Source of the DNA: Verrucomicrobium sp.
Lineage (GTDB): Bacteria > Verrucomicrobiota > Verrucomicrobiia > Methylacidiphilales > GAS474
Direction: 5' to 3'
Assembly: GCA_028283855.1 (NCBI GenBank)
Contig: JAPWJX010000003.1
Span: forward strand, 558,001-622,000
Length of the DNA: 64,000 nucleotides
Made by a program: the position numbers and the translations under genes. Position 1 is the first letter of the stretch, and each line of letters begins with the position of its first letter. The notes under the pieces were generated by a model. The model was given only the letters and a program-made list of their open reading frames with translations, searched no databases and had not been told where the DNA came from. Below, piece by piece: positions 40,640-49,264 of this stretch.

Positions 40640-41341
40640 ATGAGCCTCGACCTGAAAAAGTCGTTCGACGAGACCACCGGCTTCATCCACGACTCCAAGG
40701 TTCACGACGTCGACCTGGCCGCCCTGGGGCGCAACCTCGACGTCCCCGCGCTGGCCGCCGCCAAGCCGGAGGAAATCTCCGTCCCGCCCTACTTCGGCTA
40801 CCGGCAGGGCTACTACGCCGCCGCACTGGCCGCCCTGGCCTACATGAAGGGCTCCCTTTCCCAGGCGGACGGGGCCTCCCGCGCCGAGCTGGAAACCCTT
40901 TCCAAGGCGGGGGCCAACGTCGCCGCCTCCTTCTTCCGCTTCGCGAAGGAGCCGGTCTACCTCCACCCGGAGCCGGGAGAGGCGCGCCAGACCGCGCCGG
41001 TCGTCACCGCCGCCCTCTTTGAAACGATGCGCTCTGTGCTGACCGCCAACATCGGGGACGAGTTGAAGGTGCCCTGTTCCGTCCGCACGGGCGAAACCCG
41101 CTACCTGGAAAACGAGGCCGCCGTGCGCGCCACCCCCTGGTTCCGCGCGTGTCACGCGGCCTTGGCCGAGTTCGAGGCGGCGGGCCGCTCCCGGGAAGGG
41201 CTGGCGGAAAAGCTCCAGCCGTCGAAGGTCGTCGCGGCGCTCCAGGAAGTCGCCGCCGGATTCCGTCCCGCCCGCCCCGTCCCCGCTCCCGGCACGGCGG
41301 AAGCGGTCGACGCCGCCGTCAGCGTCGGCGGGGTGCTTTAA
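40640..41341 (+). CDS. Unknown protein, first of a pair
   Basis: The 233-residue protein (MSLDLKKSFDETTGFIHDSK) is not recognised. The composition suggests a mostly helical cytoplasmic protein (GYYAAALAALAYMKGSLSQA, AELETLSKAGANVAASFFRF). There is no signal peptide or membrane helix. The last 40 residues are rich in Ala/Pro. It follows the shared upstream element and precedes another unknown gene by 10 bases. It may belong to the same regulon as the ankyrin arrays. Confidence 0.6.
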   Translation: MSLDLKKSFDETTGFIHDSKVHDVDLAALGRNLDVPALAAAKPEEISVPPYFGYRQGYYAAALAALAYMKGSLSQADGASRAELETLSKAGANVAASFFRFAKEPVYLHPEPGEARQTAPVVTAALFETMRSVLTANIGDELKVPCSVRTGETRYLENEAAVRATPWFRACHAALAEFEAAGRSREGLAEKLQPSKVVAALQEVAAGFRPARPVPAPGTAEAVDAAVSVGGVL

Positions 41342-41351
41342 GAAAGGGCGT

Positions 41352-41858
41352 ATGGGCTGGCGCGACACGTTGAAGACCGAGTGGGCGCAGGCCTACGTCA
41401 GCCTCATGCGGAACATCAACGAGGAGGGGCCTTATCACTCTCCGCGCGACCTCCAATACGCCGTCGGCTCCCTGAAGCTGGCCGGGCTGCACGCCGCCAA
41501 TTCCCTGGGGAAGGGGGAGGAGGAGCTGGCCGCCGCCCTGAAGGAGGCGGAGAGCTGGGACCCGATCGGGGACCTCGACCATTTTTTCCGCCGGGACTGG
41601 CGGGTCTTCCAGGAGCTGATCGGGCGGAACCCCAATTACGGCAAGCCGGAGGAGCCGCAAACGGAGATGGAGAGGAACCTGTCTGGGTATGTCACCGCCT
41701 TCGCCAAGATCGGCGCGGACGCCGCCCGGCTGACGGCGCTGGAAGAGACTCTGGCCAACCCGGAGAAGCTGGCGGCCTTGAAGCTGCAGGCGGCCACCCG
41801 CTCCAGCTCCATGCCGCAGCCGGGCCCGGGCCAGGAGCCGCCCGTTCGGGAGAAATGA
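41352..41858 (+). CDS. Unknown protein, second of a pair
   Basis: The 168-residue protein (MGWRDTLKTEWAQAYVSLMR) is not recognised. It looks helical throughout, with a Trp/Phe-rich middle (DPIGDLDHFFRRDWRVFQEL) and a Pro-rich end (SSSMPQPGPGQEPPV). AAAGGG lies 5 bases ahead of the ATG. It ends one base before the convergent L,D-transpeptidase stop. No function can be proposed beyond its link to the upstream gene. Confidence 0.6.
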   Translation: MGWRDTLKTEWAQAYVSLMRNINEEGPYHSPRDLQYAVGSLKLAGLHAANSLGKGEEELAAALKEAESWDPIGDLDHFFRRDWRVFQELIGRNPNYGKPEEPQTEMERNLSGYVTAFAKIGADAARLTALEETLANPEKLAALKLQAATRSSSMPQPGPGQEPPVREK

Positions 41859-41859
41859 T

Positions 41860-42468
41860 TTAGGGAACGATGTCGACGGGGGTGTCGACGGTGACGGCGT
41901 CGTAGAGATCCTTGGAGAATCCCTTGGGCAGGCGGATGCAGCCGTGGGAGGCGGCGTAGCCGGGCAGGTAGCCGGCGTGGAGGCCCACCCCGTCCCAGGT
42001 CAGCCGCAGGAAGTTGGGCATCGGCGCGGGTTCGTAGTGGGCGCCTTCCGGCGGCGTCATCGTCGGCGTGGCGTTGGCTTCCAGCAGGTCTCCCTTGGCG
42101 TTGTAGAAGCCGCCGTATTCGGTCGAGTGGTGGTTGGGGTCCTTTTCCAGCACCTTGTAGCGGCCGGTCGGCGTGGAGTGGCCTTCCTTGCCGGTGGAGA
42201 CGGGGGCGATGCCGACGAGGGCGTCGCCCTGGAAGGCGTAGAGCTTGAGGGTGGAGAGGCGGACCTCGATGCGGCTAAGGGGGACGCCCGGCTGCGGATT
42301 CCACCAGACGGCGGAGAGGGAGCGGTCGAAGTAGTAGTCCCGCCCCCGCGGCACGACGGGGCGCGGCTGGTTCGGCACGGTGCCCGGCATGGGCAGGACC
42401 AAGGGCGGCGGCGCGGAGGCCAGGGCGGCCGCCGGCAGGAGGAGGGCGAGGAGGAGCGCCGCGCGCAT
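41860..42468 (-). CDS. L,D-transpeptidase (YkuD family)
   Basis: The 202-residue protein has a signal peptide ([19 protein letters not shown]) and a YkuD domain over about residues 65-200. The domain includes [33 protein letters not shown] and the catalytic HGCIRLP near residue 180. These periplasmic enzymes form 3-3 peptidoglycan cross-links or anchor lipoproteins. Here the conserved His/Cys context ([20 protein letters not shown]) is complete. It starts 29 bases after the ychF gene on the same strand. Confidence 0.92.
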   Translation of the reverse strand: MRAALLLALLLPAAALASAPPPLVLPMPGTVPNQPRPVVPRGRDYYFDRSLSAVWWNPQPGVPLSRIEVRLSTLKLYAFQGDALVGIAPVSTGKEGHSTPTGRYKVLEKDPNHHSTEYGGFYNAKGDLLEANATPTMTPPEGAHYEPAPMPNFLRLTWDGVGLHAGYLPGYAASHGCIRLPKGFSKDLYDAVTVDTPVDIVP

Positions 42469-42497
42469 GGGAGGGAGGGGTTGGACGCCGGGAACGC

Positions 42498-43610
42498 CTA
42501 AACGTTGAAGCGGAATTCGAGGACGTCGCCGTCCGCGACGACGTATTCCTTCCCTTCCACGCGCCATTTGCCGGCTTCCTTGGCCTTGGCCATGGTGCCG
42601 AGGCTTTGGAGGGCGTCGTAGGCGACGCATTCGGCGGCGATGAAGCCGCGCTCGAAGTCGGAGTGGATGACGCCGGCGGCCTGCGGGGCGGTGTCCCCCT
42701 GGTGGATGGTCCAGGCGCGGGTTTCCTTTTCCCCGGTGGTGAAGTAGGTGCGCAGGCCCAGCAGGTGGTAGGTGGCGCGGATGAGCGCCCCGACGCCCGA
42801 TTCCGGCACGCCGAGTTCCTTGAGGAAGGCGGCCCCTTCCTCTTCGGAGAGGTCGATGAGGTCGGCCTCGATCTGGGCGGAGATGACGACGGCTTCCGTG
42901 GCGTGGTGGGCCTTCACGTATTCGCGCACGCGCTGGACCATGGGCTGGGAGTCGCCCTGGGCCAGCTCGCTCTCCGCCACGTTGCAGGCGAAGAGGGTGG
43001 GCTTGCTGGTGAGGAGGCAGAGCTGTTTGGCGATCGGCTTTTCCGTGTCGGAAAGTTCCAGGAGGAGGGCGGGCTTGCCCTCGTTCAGGTGGGGTTCCAG
43101 CCGTTCCAGGAGGGCCAGCTCCACCTTGGCGTCCTTCGCGTCGGCGCCGCTGCCGCGGGCGGTCTTGGCGGTGCGCTCCTTGCGCTTTTGCACGCTGGAG
43201 AGGTCGGCCAGGACCAGCTCGGTGGTGATGACCTCGATGTCGCGCAGGGGGTCGATGGAGCCGGAGACGTGGTGGATGTCGTCGTTCTCGAAGCAGCGGA
43301 CGACCTGGACGATGGCGTCGACTTCCCGGATGTGGGAGAGGAACTGGTTGCCGAGGCCTTCGCCCTGGCTGGCGCCGCGGACCAGGCCGGCGATGTCGAC
43401 CATCTCGATGACGGCGGGGACGGTCTTCTGCGTCTTCGACATCTCGGAGAGGAAGGCCAGCCGCGGATCGGGCACGGTGACGACGCCGACGTTCGGGTCG
43501 ATGGTGCAGAAGGGGTAATTCGCCGCCTGGGCCTTGCGGGTCCGGGTCATGGCGTTGAAGAGGGTGCTTTTCCCGACGTTCGGGAGACCGACGATTCCGG
43601 CGCGCAACAT
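42498..43610 (-). CDS. ychF: Redox-linked P-loop NTPase YchF
   Basis: The 370-residue protein has the OBG-family GTPase fold with G1 [15 protein letters not shown] at residues 7-21, switch region [29 protein letters not shown] near 70 and the G4-type NVAE near 208. A C-terminal TGS domain ends the protein ([20 protein letters not shown], then [19 protein letters not shown]). YchF proteins prefer ATP and bind ribosomes or respond to oxidative stress. Length and motifs match the universal family. It is divergent from gmd. Confidence 0.96.
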   Translation of the reverse strand: MLRAGIVGLPNVGKSTLFNAMTRTRKAQAANYPFCTIDPNVGVVTVPDPRLAFLSEMSKTQKTVPAVIEMVDIAGLVRGASQGEGLGNQFLSHIREVDAIVQVVRCFENDDIHHVSGSIDPLRDIEVITTELVLADLSSVQKRKERTAKTARGSGADAKDAKVELALLERLEPHLNEGKPALLLELSDTEKPIAKQLCLLTSKPTLFACNVAESELAQGDSQPMVQRVREYVKAHHATEAVVISAQIEADLIDLSEEEGAAFLKELGVPESGVGALIRATYHLLGLRTYFTTGEKETRAWTIHQGDTAPQAAGVIHSDFERGFIAAECVAYDALQSLGTMAKAKEAGKWRVEGKEYVVADGDVLEFRFNV

Positions 43611-43685
43611 AAGGTGGGCTGGCACCCTGCCGGGAGCGGAAAGGCTTGTCAAAGCCCTCCTGCGGAGGACAACGTTCCCGCCCCC

Positions 43686-44699
43686 ATGAAAAAGGCGTTT
43701 ATCACCGGCATCACGGGCCAGGACGGCTCCTACCTGGCGGAGCTGCTCCTGCAAAAGGGCTACGAGGTGCACGGCCTGATCCGCCGCGCCAGCACGTTCA
43801 ACACCGCCCGCCTGGACGACATTTACCGGGACCCGCACGACGCCAAGGCCCGCCTCTTCCTCCACTACGGCGACCTGGCGGAGGCCAGCTCCCTTTCCCG
43901 CCTGCTGCAAAAGATCGCCCCGGACGAGGTCTACAACCTGGCCGCCCAGAGCCACGTCCGCGTCAGCTTCGACTCCCCGGAATACACCGGCGACATCACC
44001 GGCACGGGCACGGTCCGCCTGCTGGAAGCCCTCCGGGAGCTGGACCGGCCGCCGCGTTTCTACCAGGCCTCCTCCAGCGAGATGTACGGCCTGGTGCAGG
44101 AGGTGCCCCAGAAGGAGTCGACCCCCTTTTACCCCCGCAGCCCTTACGGCTGCGCCAAGGTGTTCAGCTACTGGCTGACGGTCAATTACCGGGAGTCTTA
44201 CGGGCTGCACGCCTCCAACGGGATCCTCTTCAACCACGAGTCGCCCCGGCGCGGGGAGACGTTCGTGACGCGGAAGATCACCCGCGCGGTGGCCGCCATC
44301 AAGCTGGGCCTCCAGGAAAAGCTCTTCCTGGGCAACCTGGACGCCAAGCGGGACTGGGGCTACGCCAAGGAATACGTGGAGGCGATGTGGCTCATGCTCC
44401 AGCAGGAGAAGCCGGACGACTACGTCATCGCCACGGGGGAGACGCACTCCGTCCGGGAGTTTTTGGAGGTCGCCTTCCAGCACGCGGAACTTGATTGGAA
44501 GAAGCACGTCGAGATCGACCCGCGCTATTACCGGCCCGCCGAGGTGGAGCTGCTCATCGGTGACGCCTCCAAGGCCAAGCGCCAGCTCGGCTGGGAACCG
44601 AAGGTGAAGTTCGAGGAATTGACCCGCCTGATGGTCGACGCCGACTTGGAAAAATTACGCAACCAGTTGGCGGGCAAGGTTTTTCACCACGGCGAATAG
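43686..44699 (+). CDS. gmd: GDP-mannose 4,6-dehydratase
   Basis: The 337-residue SDR enzyme converts GDP-mannose to GDP-4-keto-6-deoxymannose, the first step to GDP-fucose, rhamnose or perosamine. It starts [20 protein letters not shown] and has [17 protein letters not shown], the catalytic SSSEMYG near 136 and [15 protein letters not shown] near 158, and [20 protein letters not shown]. No GMER/fcl or Rmd partner lies nearby, so the final sugar is unknown. The SD-like spacing before ATG 43686 is acceptable (CGCCCCC context is unusual). Confidence 0.95.
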   Translation: MKKAFITGITGQDGSYLAELLLQKGYEVHGLIRRASTFNTARLDDIYRDPHDAKARLFLHYGDLAEASSLSRLLQKIAPDEVYNLAAQSHVRVSFDSPEYTGDITGTGTVRLLEALRELDRPPRFYQASSSEMYGLVQEVPQKESTPFYPRSPYGCAKVFSYWLTVNYRESYGLHASNGILFNHESPRRGETFVTRKITRAVAAIKLGLQEKLFLGNLDAKRDWGYAKEYVEAMWLMLQQEKPDDYVIATGETHSVREFLEVAFQHAELDWKKHVEIDPRYYRPAEVELLIGDASKAKRQLGWEPKVKFEELTRLMVDADLEKLRNQLAGKVFHHGE

Positions 44700-44723
44700 C
44701 CCTGCCGACCCGGGGAGAAGGCC

Positions 44724-44751
44724 TTGACCGGCCTGGGGGGCGCGGCATAAT
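44724..44751 (+). promoter_or_regulatory. Promoter of the TolC-MacAB-like export operon
   Basis: TTGACC (44724-44729), a 16-base spacer and CATAAT (44746-44751) make a good sigma70 promoter between gmd and the first TolC-like gene. Transcription would start near 44758, leaving a leader of about 60 bases. Confidence 0.6.
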
Positions 44752-44775
44752 CCGTTGGCTTTTAGATGGAATGCG

Positions 44776-44806
44776 TACTTTTTAACCCTTTGGGGGATAA
44801 AAAGTA
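44776..44806 (+). other. Leader hairpin ahead of the export operon
   Basis: TACTTTTT (44776-44783) and AAAAAGTA (44799-44806) are perfect inverted copies in the predicted 5' leader, with a CCC...GGG pair inside. The hairpin ends 10 bases before the start codon, where it could influence ribosome access or message stability. Confidence 0.45.
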
Positions 44807-44816
44807 GCCCCCCGCC

Positions 44817-46697
44817 ATGTGTCGTCGAAAACCGCTTAGCTTCGCTTGGATCGGTGCGCTCCTGCTCGCCGGGACGCTCCATGCCGCCGACCTGACGCCG
44901 AACGAGGGCGGGGCGGGCATCGTCTCGACGATCACTCCCGCGCCCGACGTTCCGGTCTCCCCCGCGCCGACGGTCGTCTCCTATCCGGAGAATCAGATCA
45001 CCGCCCGGGACGAGAACCCCGACCTGGTCCATCCCCCCGTCGACGGGCCGTCCCTCTCTTCCCGGCCGGTCTACACCCTGCGCGACTGCCTCGACTTGGC
45101 CCTGCGCCAAAACCCCGACCTCCTTATCGCCAAAAAGGGAATCGAGGGGGCCGCCGGCGGCGTCATCGAGGCGCGGGCCGCCTTCCTGCCGCAGCTCTCC
45201 ACCTCCGGCCTCTACCAGAAGCGGGAGCAGGGCACCCTGACCAGCACCCAGCAGGACCCTAATCTCCGCGACGAGAACTGGTACGTCACCCTCCGCCTGA
45301 CGGAGAACGTCTTTTCTGCCGGGGAAAACACCAGCCGGATGCGGATGGCCCGCCTGGCCCAGTCCTCCAAGATGCTCGGCTACCAGGCGGCGGTGGACGA
45401 CGTGCTGCTCAGGGTCCGCCTGGCTTACTACGAGCTGCTCCTGGCGCAGTCCAACATCGAGGTGCGGCGGCAGGCCGTCGACCTCCTGGACCAGCAGCTC
45501 AAGGCGGAGGAGGACCGCTACAAGGCGGGCCTCACCAGCCAGACCAGCGTGCTCCGCGCCCAGGTCTCCCGCGCCAACGAGCTGCCCTCCCTCCTGGAGG
45601 CGGAGAACCGGCTGCTCAACGGCTACGTGAAGCTCAGCCAGCTCCTGAACATCCCCTACCAGCCCTCCTCCAGCGCGCCGCCCTTCGCCGTCACCGGCTC
45701 CCTCGGCTACGACCCGCGCGCCTACAGCCTGGCCGACTGCCTGGCCAAGGCCGTCTCCTCCCGCCCGGAGCTGCGCGTCCAGGCCAACAACGTGGAGAGC
45801 CAGGAAAAGCAGCTCATCGTCGACCGTTCCGCCCTCCTCCCCCGCGTCGACCTCTTCCTGGGCTACGACTTCACCAGCGACCCGGCCCGCAGCGACCTGA
45901 ACAGCTACAACGACGGCTACGTGGCCGGCGTCTCCGGCAGCTGGGCCATCTTCGACGGCCTGGCCACCACCGGCCGCATGCGGCAGACGCGGGCGAAGAT
46001 CGCCGCGGCCAAGATGAGCCGCACCCAGGCCCGCCTGGGGGTGGAGGCGGAGGTGCGCCAGGCCTTCAACACCCTGGCCCAGGCGGCCTCCACGGTGGAG
46101 TCCCAGATCAAGAACGTCGTCCAGGCGCGGGAGAGCTACGTCCTCTCCCAGGCCAGCTACGAGGCGGGCCTGGCCACCCAGCTCGACGTGCTGCAAAGCC
46201 GCGTCGACCTGACCACCGCGCAGACCACCGAGTTCCAGGCCCGTTACGACTACCTGGCCGCCACCGCCAACCTCCAGCGCGCCCTTTCCAGCCAGTTCCA
46301 GATCGTCAACGACAACCTCCCCCCGCCCGCTCCCGCCACGGAGCCCCTGGCCGCGCCTTCCGCCTCCGCCGCGCCGGACCAGGCCCAGGGCCCCGCTCAG
46401 GCCCCGCCGCAAAGCGCCGCCAGCGGCATGGCCGCCCCCTCCTTCCCGCCGCCCTCCACGCCGCTGCCGCCCCTGCCCACGGGGGCCGACGTTCCCATCA
46501 CCGGCCCCGCCGCCATCCCCGCCCTGCCCCCCATGCCCGGCCCCGCGCCGATGCCGCCGCCCTCCCTCGCGCCGACGCCGACTTCCCCGATGCCCACGGC
46601 GCCCCCGCCGCCTTCCTCCGTCCCGTCGCCCCTGGCCCCGCCCGGCGCGGCGCCGTCGACGCCCTTCGGCTCTTCCTTCGGAGGCTACAACCGATGA
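44817..46697 (+). CDS. TolC-like outer membrane efflux protein with Pro-rich tail
   Basis: The 626-residue protein has a signal peptide (MCRRKPLSFAWIGALLLAGT, cut after LHA) and two OEP repeats: YTLRDCLDLALRQNPDLLIA near residue 87 and YSLADCLAKAVSSRPELRVQ near 303. Coiled-coil segments run through each. TolC trimers form the outer-membrane duct of efflux pumps and type I exporters. The last 120 residues, after DNLPPPAP, are almost all Pro/Ala/Ser and end GSSFGGYNR. This tail is absent from canonical TolC and would sit in the periplasm. The next TolC-like gene overlaps by ATGA. Confidence 0.88.
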   Translation: MCRRKPLSFAWIGALLLAGTLHAADLTPNEGGAGIVSTITPAPDVPVSPAPTVVSYPENQITARDENPDLVHPPVDGPSLSSRPVYTLRDCLDLALRQNPDLLIAKKGIEGAAGGVIEARAAFLPQLSTSGLYQKREQGTLTSTQQDPNLRDENWYVTLRLTENVFSAGENTSRMRMARLAQSSKMLGYQAAVDDVLLRVRLAYYELLLAQSNIEVRRQAVDLLDQQLKAEEDRYKAGLTSQTSVLRAQVSRANELPSLLEAENRLLNGYVKLSQLLNIPYQPSSSAPPFAVTGSLGYDPRAYSLADCLAKAVSSRPELRVQANNVESQEKQLIVDRSALLPRVDLFLGYDFTSDPARSDLNSYNDGYVAGVSGSWAIFDGLATTGRMRQTRAKIAAAKMSRTQARLGVEAEVRQAFNTLAQAASTVESQIKNVVQARESYVLSQASYEAGLATQLDVLQSRVDLTTAQTTEFQARYDYLAATANLQRALSSQFQIVNDNLPPPAPATEPLAAPSASAAPDQAQGPAQAPPQSAASGMAAPSFPPPSTPLPPLPTGADVPITGPAAIPALPPMPGPAPMPPPSLAPTPTSPMPTAPPPPSSVPSPLAPPGAAPSTPFGSSFGGYNR

Positions 46698-48062
46698 GGC
46701 GCGCCGCCTTGCTCCTGGCCGTCCTGGGAGCCGCGGTCCTTCCGCTCCGGGCGGAGGAGGCGGTGACGCTGGAATCCTGCTACGCGGAGGCCCTGGCGAA
46801 GAGTCCCGCCATCCTGGCGGCCAAGGGCGCCCTGCAGGAGGCGGCGGGCGCGCAGCTCGTCCTCCAGGCGCGCGCCCTTCCCAGCGCCCGCGTCGGCTTC
46901 CTGGCCGGCCAGCAGGGCCCGCGCAACGGCGCGCAGAACCCGCACACCCGCTTCTTCATCCTGGCCACGGGCAACTTCAGCCAGCCCCTTTACGACGCGG
47001 CCATCCCCGCCTCCTTCCGGCGCGGGCGCGTCGGCATCGCCCTGGCGCAGCAGCAGTTCAACCGGGCCGTCCTGGCGGAGCTCTACGCGCTGCGGCTCGA
47101 CTTCTACATCGCCCAGCAGGCCCGCGCCGCCGTGGAGATCCAGGAATCGATCAAGGTCCGCCTCCAGGCCAACCTCAAGGCGCAGGAAGACCAGCTCTCC
47201 GTCGGCAAGGTGAGCAGCCGGGAGGTGACGCAGGCGCGCGCCCAGCTGGCCGCCCTGGAGCCGGGGCTGGCCGCCTCCCGCGCCGCCTACGCGCAGGCCC
47301 GCATCGACCTGGCCCAGCGGCTCGGCCGGGACCTCTCCGCCGCCGCGGTGGAGGGCGCCGACCCCCAACGACCCCGCCGCCGGGCTCCCCGTTCCCGCCG
47401 GGGAACTGGAACCGGTCACCGCCTCCATCGACTACCCGACGGAGACCGCCTACGCCCTCTCCCACCGGCCCGATCTCCTGGCCCTGCGCCAATTGATCGA
47501 GGCGGCCAAGCAGGACTCGGAAATCGTCCACGCCGGTTACATGCCGCGCATCGCCTTCCAGGCCGACGGGCAATACATCCCGCAAAGCTCGATCCAGAAG
47601 AGCGGCACCGTCGTCCAGGCGGGCAACAGCACGGAATTGACCCAGGTCCTCTTCGGCCCCGGCTACACCTGGGTGCCGGTCGACGGCGGCGCCATCCACG
47701 GCCGCGCGCAGCAGGTCGACGCCGGGCGGGACGCGTACGAGATCGACCTGAAGCGGCTGGAGCAGGACGTCCCGCGCCAGCTCAAGCAGGTGGAGGCCGG
47801 CCTGGCCCGCGCCGCCTCAGCCCTCCAGGGGACCGAGCAGAACATCGCCCTGGCCGACCGCAACCTGCGCCAGGTGGAGGCCCAGGTGCAGAACGGCGAC
47901 CTGCCGCAGCTTGATTTTCTCAACGCCCAGAGCAATCTGTTGCAGGCCCGGTTCAACCGGCTCAACGCCTTGCTGCAAAACAACATCGCCATCGCCCAGT
48001 ACGACGTGATCACCGGCCGCACCCTCCAGTTCGCCGAAGCCCCTTCTCCCAGCGCCCCATGA
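46694..48062 (+). CDS. Second TolC-like outer membrane protein, frameshifted
   Basis: Two frames combine into a TolC-like protein of about 455 residues. The first part has a signal peptide (MRRAALLLAVLGAAVLPLRA) and the OEP start VTLESCYAEALAKSPAILAA. The second part resumes with LEPVTASIDYPTETAYALSH and continues to VQNGDLPQLDFLNAQSNLLQ. The frame moves by one extra base in a five-C run at 47362-47366. Removing one C joins VEGADP to NDPAAGLPV. It overlaps both neighbours by ATGA, which argues for an intact gene and a sequencing error. Having two TolC paralogues in one operon is unusual. Confidence 0.78.
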
Positions 48063-49252
48063 CCCCCATTCCTCCTCCCGTGCCCGTCGCCCCGCCGTCC
48101 CGGCCCGCCCGCAAGGGGTGGGTGCCCCTTCTGCTTCTGGCCGCCGCGGCGGCCGGCATCGCGGTTTGGATCTACCTTTCCCGGCCGGTGGTGGAGGTCT
48201 ACCGCGCCCAGCGCGGCACCGCCATCTCCGCCGTCTACGGCACGGTGAAGATCCAGTGGACCTACTCCGTCGGCGTCCGCACGCAGAACGACGGCTACAT
48301 CCAGCTGGCCAACGGCATCTCCTCCGGCCAGGCCTCCATCGGCCTCCACGTGAAGAAGGGCCAGCTCCTGGCCACCATCGTCGACGAGGACAACATCCGC
48401 AGCCTTAACCAGGCCAAGATCGACCTCCAGGCCGCCCAGGCCCGCGCCGCCGTCGGCCCCGCGGACGAGGGGGCCCTGCGCACGGCGGAGGACACCCTCT
48501 CCCGCCTGGAGAAGCTGGAGTCCCTCAACGCCGTCTCCGCCTCCCAGCTCCAGCAGGCCCGCAACGACGTGCGCCGCTATTCGGACGCGGTGAAGGGGGA
48601 GCAGATCGAGCTGGACCAGGCCGTGCAGACCAACCGGCAGAACCTCAAGACCCTGCAGGACAAGCTGGCCAAGACCGACATCCGCGCCCCCATCGACGGC
48701 GTGCTGACCGCCGTCTCCAACAACGACGGCGAGCTGGTCAGCGCCAACAGCGTCCTCTTCACCGTGGCGGTCAACAGCACCTACGTCAGCGGCGAGGTGA
48801 ACGAGGAGGACGTCGGCCAGATCCACGAGAAAATGAAGGCCAAGGTCCGCCTCTATTCCTTCCCGGACAACCAGTTCACCGCCACCGTCACGCAGATCCT
48901 GCCCTACCCCGACCCGGCCAGCCAGCGCTACACCGTCATCCTGAGCCTGGACAACCCGCCGCAGAACCTCATGGCGGGCATGACCGGGGAGATGAACATC
49001 ATCATCGGCGAGCGGCCCAACGCCATTCTCATCCCCACCCGCGCGGTGGTGAACCGGGACAAGGCCTACGTCGTCGACCACGGCATGATCAAGCGCCGGG
49101 AGGTCGAGATGGGCTACCACAGCATGCAGACGACGGAGATCGTCCGCGGCCTGCGGGAGGGGGAGAAGGTCATCATCGGCGACCAGGACTCCTACCACAG
49201 CGGGGAGCGGGTGCGCGCGATCGAGATCAACCCCGACCTGGACGCCAAGTAG
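48059..49252 (+). CDS. Membrane fusion (HlyD/MacA-like) protein
   Basis: The 397-residue adaptor has a Pro-rich cytoplasmic start, one membrane helix (about 20-40) and a periplasmic body. A lipoyl half lies near 80-115 (VKKGQLLATIVDEDNIRSLN), followed by a helical hairpin near 120-215 and the second lipoyl half with KTDIRAPIDGVLTAVSNNDG. A beta-barrel and membrane-proximal domain complete it (VRLYSFPDNQFTATVTQILP, PQNLMAGMTGEMNIIIGERP). It would link the ABC permease to a TolC duct. It overlaps the second TolC-like gene by ATGA. Confidence 0.9.
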   Translation: MTPIPPPVPVAPPSRPARKGWVPLLLLAAAAAGIAVWIYLSRPVVEVYRAQRGTAISAVYGTVKIQWTYSVGVRTQNDGYIQLANGISSGQASIGLHVKKGQLLATIVDEDNIRSLNQAKIDLQAAQARAAVGPADEGALRTAEDTLSRLEKLESLNAVSASQLQQARNDVRRYSDAVKGEQIELDQAVQTNRQNLKTLQDKLAKTDIRAPIDGVLTAVSNNDGELVSANSVLFTVAVNSTYVSGEVNEEDVGQIHEKMKAKVRLYSFPDNQFTATVTQILPYPDPASQRYTVILSLDNPPQNLMAGMTGEMNIIIGERPNAILIPTRAVVNRDKAYVVDHGMIKRREVEMGYHSMQTTEIVRGLREGEKVIIGDQDSYHSGERVRAIEINPDLDAK

Positions 49253-49264
49253 CCGACTGCGCGG

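Noticed and set aside
47362-47366. Programmed +1 ribosomal frameshifting
   Set aside because: The six shift sites share no slippery codon or stop-codon context. Homopolymer insertion is simpler.
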